64,000 nt of DNA from Nitrospirota bacterium (GTDB lineage: Bacteria; Nitrospirota; Thermodesulfovibrionia; Thermodesulfovibrionales; UBA1546). Positions 59,759 through 64,000 of this stretch are shown one piece after another (position 1 is the stretch's first letter; each line of letters starts with the position of its first letter). The DNA is taken from contig JACPZK010000005.1 in the NCBI GenBank assembly GCA_016195565.1, positions 1-64,000 of the forward strand. The letters run 5' to 3'. The position numbers were made by a program, and so were the translations under genes. The notes beneath the pieces were generated by a model. It was given only the letters and a program-made list of their open reading frames with translations, did no database searches and was not told the DNA's origin.

Positions 59759-61000
59759 ATGAAATTTAGCAAAAAAGTTCTCCTGTTCCTGAGTGTAATG
59801 GGGCCCGGCATCATAACTGCGAATATAGATAATGATGCAAGCGGGATTACCACTTATTCTGTGGCAGGCGCAAGATTCGGCTATGCGCTTCTCTGGACAT
59901 TGATACCCACGACTGTTGCGCTTGTTGTGATTCAGGAGATGGTTGCAAGGATGGGAGTTGTCACAGGCAAGGGGCTTTCAGATTTGATAAGAGAAAACTA
60001 TGGCGTAAAATCAACATTCTATATGATGGCAGCCCTCCTCATCGCAAATTTCGGCACAACTCTCGCTAATTTCGCAGGATGGGCAGCGTCAATGGATATC
60101 CTCGGATTAAGCAAGTACGTGATGGTTCCTGTTGGCGCGGTGTCAGTCTGGTTCCTTGTTACAAAAGGCAGTTACAGGTCAGTTGAGAGAGTGCTGCTCT
60201 TTGCATGCCTTTTATATTTCGGGTATGTTATCTCGGGGTTCATGGCAAAACCTGACTGGATTCCTGTTTTTAAGAACACACTTGTGCCTCAGATAAAGTG
60301 GGATTCCGAATATGCGATACTCAGCATAGCAATAATAGGCACAACAATAACACCGTGGATGCAGTTTTACCTCCAGTCATCTATTGCAGAGAAGGGAATA
60401 AGAAAAGAGGATTATAAGGCATCCAGGCTTGATGTGATACTGGGATGTTCTATAACGGACATAATTGCATTTTTCATTATAGTTACATGCGCAGCCACGC
60501 TTTTTCCGTCAGGCATAAGGATAAATGAGGCCTCGGAGGCTGCAATTGCGCTCAAACCGCTTGCTGGAGAATATGCGTCTTTCATATTCGCTCTCTGCCT
60601 TGCCAACGGTTCGCTTCTTGGAGTGATAATAGTCCCGCTGGCAACAGCATATTACATATGCGAGGCAATGGGGTGGGAAGCGGGTATCAATAAAACATTC
60701 AGAGAAGCGCCTCAGTTTATGTGGATATACACAGCGCTCATAGTTGTTTCTGCCTTGGTGATATTGATTCCCGGCGCACCGCTAGTTTTTCTTATGATTC
60801 TGGCGTCTGTTGTAAACGGCATATTGCTCCCTTTTGTGCTGATATATGCGCTGTCGCTGGTGAACAACGCAAAGATAATGGGAGAATATGTAAACCCGAA
60901 GAGTTATAATTACATAACTTGGGGCACAGTAGTGGTTATAATCTGTCTCACTGTATTTTTTGTGGTTACAAGCATAATACCTGCAGGAGGAAAGATTTAA
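59759..61000 (+). CDS. NRAMP-related divalent metal transporter, likely Mg2+ type
   Basis: A 413-residue LeuT-fold transporter with about 11 helices. Helix 1 reads GIITANIDNDASGITTYSVA, replacing the DPGN motif of Mn2+/Fe2+ NRAMPs by DNDA. Helix 6 reads IGTTITPWMQFYLQSS, where classical NRAMPs have A/V-MPH; the Met that selects transition metals is Thr. NRAMP-related Mg2+ transporters are known to lack that Met. With the MgtE-N/CBS neighbour, Mg2+ is the most likely substrate (inference). Its TAA overlaps the mtnA ATG. Confidence 0.85.
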   Translation: MKFSKKVLLFLSVMGPGIITANIDNDASGITTYSVAGARFGYALLWTLIPTTVALVVIQEMVARMGVVTGKGLSDLIRENYGVKSTFYMMAALLIANFGTTLANFAGWAASMDILGLSKYVMVPVGAVSVWFLVTKGSYRSVERVLLFACLLYFGYVISGFMAKPDWIPVFKNTLVPQIKWDSEYAILSIAIIGTTITPWMQFYLQSSIAEKGIRKEDYKASRLDVILGCSITDIIAFFIIVTCAATLFPSGIRINEASEAAIALKPLAGEYASFIFALCLANGSLLGVIIVPLATAYYICEAMGWEAGINKTFREAPQFMWIYTALIVVSALVILIPGAPLVFLMILASVVNGILLPFVLIYALSLVNNAKIMGEYVNPKSYNYITWGTVVVIICLTVFFVVTSIIPAGGKI

Positions 61001-62058
61001 TGGTAAAAGCAATAGAGTGGAAAGACGGGAAAGTTATTATGCTTGATCAGAGCAGGCTTCCTGTGGAAGTGAAGTTCATTGAGTGCGCTGATTATCATAT
61101 CATTGCCGAGGGCATAAAAAAACTCTGGATAAGAGGCGCTCCCGCAATCGGCATAGCAGCGGCAATGGGGATAGCTCTCGGCGCACAGGATATAACGGCA
61201 AAGAATTACAGGGACTTCATGAAAGGAATAGAAGTTATATGCAACGAACTTCTTGCCACAAGGCCTACGGCAGTAAATATAAAATGGGCTGTTGAGAGGA
61301 TAAAAAGGCTTTTAAAAGAGAGACGCGGTGAATCGGTTGCCCGGTTAAAGGAACTTCTCATTGAAGAGGCAAAAAAGATACATGAGGAAGATATTGAGGT
61401 TAATAAGGCAATAGGAAGATGGGGCGCGCAGTTTATAAAAGACGGCGATACAGTTCTCACTCACTGTAATGCAGGCGCTCTTGCAACAGGCGGGTACGGC
61501 ACGGCAACAGCGCCGATATTTGTCGCAATAGAACAGGGCAAGAAAATACAGGTCATAGCTGATGAGACAAGGCCTGTGCTTCAGGGAGCGAGGCTTACCG
61601 CATGGGAACTGATGCAGGCAGGAGTGCCTGTGACGCTTATAACAGACAACTCTGCGGGCGCTCTCATGAAAAAAGGCGAGATAGACCTTGCTATTGTCGG
61701 CACTGACAGGACTGTCAGGAACGGAGATGTAGCTAACAAAATCGGGACATATTCTGTAGCTGTATTATGCAAAGAGCATAAGATACCATTCTATGTTGCT
61801 GCGCCGCTCAACAGCATTGATTTTTCAATTTCAACAGGCGATAAGATTCCGATAGAAGAGAGAGGCGCAGAGGAAGTTACGCATATATTCGGCAGCTGCC
61901 AGATTGCGCCTGACAACGTGAAAGTGAGAAATATGGCATTTGATGTTACCCCTGCAAAATATGTGACGGCAATTATCACTGAAAAGGGCGCATTCAGGCC
62001 GAAAGACCTGAAGAAGCTGTCAAAAAAAGGCGTAAACATTGAAGAGTACAGGCTCTGA
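61000..62058 (+). CDS. mtnA: S-methyl-5-thioribose-1-phosphate isomerase
   Basis: Methionine salvage enzyme that converts methylthioribose-1-phosphate to methylthioribulose-1-phosphate. Signature LWIRGAPAIGIAAAMGIALG, TVLTHCNAGALATGGYGTA (catalytic Cys) and IVGTDRTVRNGDVANKIGTY (catalytic Asp) are intact. Length 352 is normal. AGGAGG at 60985-60990 and the TAATG overlap fix the start at 61000; a longer frame from 60919 would lie in the transporter gene. Confidence 0.95.
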   Translation: MVKAIEWKDGKVIMLDQSRLPVEVKFIECADYHIIAEGIKKLWIRGAPAIGIAAAMGIALGAQDITAKNYRDFMKGIEVICNELLATRPTAVNIKWAVERIKRLLKERRGESVARLKELLIEEAKKIHEEDIEVNKAIGRWGAQFIKDGDTVLTHCNAGALATGGYGTATAPIFVAIEQGKKIQVIADETRPVLQGARLTAWELMQAGVPVTLITDNSAGALMKKGEIDLAIVGTDRTVRNGDVANKIGTYSVAVLCKEHKIPFYVAAPLNSIDFSISTGDKIPIEERGAEEVTHIFGSCQIAPDNVKVRNMAFDVTPAKYVTAIITEKGAFRPKDLKKLSKKGVNIEEYRL

Positions 62059-62069
62059 GATAATTAAGC

Positions 62070-63053
62070 ATGATTAAGACAACGGATATTAAAAAGGTTT
62101 TTGATGCGTATGAAAAGGAATTAAGTCTCGTTGAGGCTAAACTTGAAGGACTGTTCCAAAGCGAAGCTCCTCTCATACCGCTGATAGGCAAGTATCTGCT
62201 TGAGAGCGGCGGCAAGAGATTAAGGCCGCTTTTCCTGCTTTCAAGCGCAAGGCTTGCAGGCTATAAGGGGGATGAACATATAGCGCTTGCAGGCATCATA
62301 GAACTGATACATATGGCATCGCTGCTTCATGATGATGTTGTTGACGCTGCAAAGATACGCAGGGGCAGGCCGGCAGCCCATTCAGTATGGGGGAATCAGA
62401 TTGTGATTCTGGTTGGAGATTTTCTGTATTCAAATGCCCTTAGAAAAGCTGTGTCCTTCAAAGATCAGAGAATAATGGAGGCCCTTTCAGAGGCAACAAC
62501 GAGCATGACAGAAGGAGAGATTCTGCAGCTTCAGAAGACCGCTGATATCAATATTACAGAGGACGAATATATAAAAATAATATCTGCCAAGACAGGCTTG
62601 CTCATATCAGCGGCATGCAGGATTGGCGCAATACTGAGTTCCGAGCTGCTCGGAGCTGAAGAAAATGCCTTTGCAATGTTCGGGCTCAAGGCAGGCACGG
62701 CTTTCCAGATGGCTGATGATATTCTTGATTACATGGCAGAAGAGAGCGAGCTTGGCAAGAAACTCGGCAAGGACATAGGAGAGGGAAAGATAACATTGCC
62801 TGTTATTTATCTTTTAAAAAATGCCTCGGCTGATGAGAAAGAGGAAATAAAACGGATAATAGAAAAACCCTCGGAAGAAGGACTCAGGCGGATTCTCGTG
62901 CTCTTCAGGCAGTACAGCGTTCTGAAAGAGTCACTCAAAAGGGCACAGGCTCTTGTTGATGAGGCAAAGGATGAGCTTTCCATATTCCCTGACTCTCCTG
63001 ACAGGGACGCCATGCTGAGCCTTGCCGACTATGCAATATCAAGAGATAAATAA
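62070..63053 (+). CDS. ispB: Polyprenyl diphosphate synthase (IspB/HepT type)
   Basis: Makes the long prenyl chain for menaquinone. First aspartate-rich motif [20 protein letters not shown], second motif [28 protein letters not shown] and GEILQLQKT are typical for trans long-chain enzymes. 327 residues. Chain length cannot be read with confidence. It sits in a run of same-strand genes with mtnA and an AMMECR1 gene and complements mqnD 5 kb upstream. Confidence 0.92.
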   Translation: MIKTTDIKKVFDAYEKELSLVEAKLEGLFQSEAPLIPLIGKYLLESGGKRLRPLFLLSSARLAGYKGDEHIALAGIIELIHMASLLHDDVVDAAKIRRGRPAAHSVWGNQIVILVGDFLYSNALRKAVSFKDQRIMEALSEATTSMTEGEILQLQKTADINITEDEYIKIISAKTGLLISAACRIGAILSSELLGAEENAFAMFGLKAGTAFQMADDILDYMAEESELGKKLGKDIGEGKITLPVIYLLKNASADEKEEIKRIIEKPSEEGLRRILVLFRQYSVLKESLKRAQALVDEAKDELSIFPDSPDRDAMLSLADYAISRDK

Positions 63054-63054
63054 T

Positions 63055-63567
63055 ATGCATCCATTGGTCAAACTTGCAAGGCAGACAGTAGAGATTTATG
63101 TTAATGAACGCCGTGTGATAGAGCCTCCGAGCAGCTCGGAGCTTGCGCCTGAGATGAAACAAAAGGCAGGAACATTTGTCTCTATAAAAAAACACGGAGA
63201 ATTAAGAGGCTGCATAGGAACTTTCATTCCTTCCTGCGAGAATGTTGCCGGGGAGATTATAAGAAACGCAATATGCGCTGCAACACAGGACCCCAGATTC
63301 CACTGTGTTGAAAAGGAAGAACTGAGCGAGCTTGCTTATTCTGTTGATGTCCTGACTCCGCCTGAAGAGGTTAAAGACCTTAAAGACCTGAATCCTAAAA
63401 AATATGGGGTAATAGTCTCAAAAGGGCAGAGGAAAGGATTGCTTCTGCCTGACCTTGAAGGTGTTGACACTGTTGAAGAGCAGCTTCGCATTGCAAAGAC
63501 GAAGGCAGGCATATATGATAATGAGGAAGTTAAAATCTTCAGGTTTGAGGTTAAAAGATACCGCTAA
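63055..63567 (+). CDS. amrA: AMMECR1-domain protein (AmmeMemoRadiSam system protein A)
   Basis: A 170-residue AMMECR1 protein: [33 protein letters not shown] (the conserved LRGCIG motif) and [20 protein letters not shown] followed by [17 protein letters not shown]. Often encoded with a Memo-like protein and a radical SAM enzyme; these are not seen before the window ends. Start ATG 63055, two bases after the ispB stop; the longer frame from 63022 is inside ispB. Confidence 0.9.
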   Translation: MHPLVKLARQTVEIYVNERRVIEPPSSSELAPEMKQKAGTFVSIKKHGELRGCIGTFIPSCENVAGEIIRNAICAATQDPRFHCVEKEELSELAYSVDVLTPPEEVKDLKDLNPKKYGVIVSKGQRKGLLLPDLEGVDTVEEQLRIAKTKAGIYDNEEVKIFRFEVKRYR

Positions 63568-63583
63568 CTGATAAGATAAAGCC

Positions 63584-64000
63584 ATGGCAATATCATTTAA
63601 AGGCAGTCTAAGAGAATACAGCCTTCCAAAAATACTGACCAATCTTAACAGGAAACAGGCAACGGGAACCATGGTAGTCAGCACACCTAACTTTACCAAG
63701 AAGGCGTATTTGGTAAAGGGCGATGCCGTATTTGCCGCATCATCATACGAGGACGACAGGCTCGGAGAAATGCTGCTTAAGGCAGGGAAGATTACAGTTG
63801 AGCAGTACGATAAATCTGTGGAGATATTAAAAAGAACAAAGAAAAGACTGGGCGCAATCCTTGTGGAGCTTGGCTATCTGACGCCTAAAGACCTTTTCTG
63901 GGGAGTTAAATATCAGGTAAAAGAAATAATCTGCAGCCTTTTTCAGCTTGAAGACGCTGAATGTGAATTTATGGAAGGCAATGTGCCGACAGATGAGGTC
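63584..64000 (+). CDS. DUF4388-domain protein, partial (runs off the window)
   Basis: Open from ATG 63584 to the window end (139 codons). AISFKGSLREYSLPKILTNL followed by KQATGTMVVSTPNFTKKAYL and KGDAVFAASS is the DUF4388 (PatA N-terminal-like) domain. The next part, LGEMLLKAGKITVEQYDKSV and RLGAILVELGYLTPKDLFWG, is a second helical module often found with it in signalling proteins of deltaproteobacteria and Nitrospirota. Function unknown; the C-terminus is missing. Confidence 0.8.
   Translation, partial: MAISFKGSLREYSLPKILTNLNRKQATGTMVVSTPNFTKKAYLVKGDAVFAASSYEDDRLGEMLLKAGKITVEQYDKSVEILKRTKKRLGAILVELGYLTPKDLFWGVKYQVKEIICSLFQLEDAECEFMEGNVPTDEV

Overview
The window looks like chromosomal DNA of an anaerobic, diderm, sulfate-reducing (or sulfur-cycling) bacterium. 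Nitrospirota of the Thermodesulfovibrionia type is my best guess; this is inference from gene content, without a database search. The basis is a sat-aprBA-qmoABC-hppA block, futalosine-pathway menaquinone synthesis (mqnD), LPS assembly (lptE), an archaeal-type ATP-dependent DNA ligase and strong use of AGG/AGA arginine codons. No rRNA or tRNA gene was seen.

Layout. 0-7.3 kb: tail of a tyrosine recombinase, prmC, atpBE, then a reverse-strand housekeeping run (FAD-synthase-like nucleotidyltransferase, GDPD, dusB, THUMP methyltransferase), a small cysteine protein and rdgB. 7.3-19.2 kb: adk, sat, aprBA, qmoABC and hppA, i.e. activation of sulfate to APS, its reduction with electrons from menaquinol, and removal of the PPi and AMP formed. 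19.4-22.5 kb: a MinD-like ATPase, a J-like/RodZ-like HTH protein and a deoxyhypusine-synthase-like protein. 22.5-34.4 kb: an accessory island built around a type I-C CRISPR-Cas locus. It holds vapBC, a decayed cas3 5' relic, an MNT/HEPN pair, cas3-cas5c-cas8c-cas7c-cas4(truncated)-rhuM-cas1-cas2, a 10-repeat array, an AbrB/PIN pair and one orphan divergent repeat. 34.6-47.6 kb: rpsT, holA, then an island carrying a two-partner secretion system (tpsB, ompH-like gene, frameshifted tpsA) plus three envelope genes. The island splits what looks like an ancestral leuS-lptE-holA operon. 47.7-64 kb: a GbsR-regulated operon, another vapBC, aspS, a pseudouridine synthase, DNA ligase, a glutaredoxin-like protein, a MagIII-like glycosylase, mqnD, a predicted Mg2+ transport pair, mtnA, a polyprenyl synthase, an AMMECR1 protein and the start of a DUF4388 protein.

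Most unusual points. (1) A full-length RhuM-family gene sits inside the I-C operon between a Cas4 that has lost about 80 residues (first cluster cysteine and nuclease motifs) and cas1, to which it is coupled by an ATGA overlap. (2) Protein toxin-antitoxin pairs bracket the CRISPR locus, and a divergent cas3 relic lies between two of them. (3) Short genomic repeats have been inserted in frame into essential genes (prmC, leuS, aspS, lptE). (4) sat has arginine codon use opposite to its neighbours, suggesting transfer. (5) A 55-bp copy of the holA start flanks the 8.6 kb secretion island.
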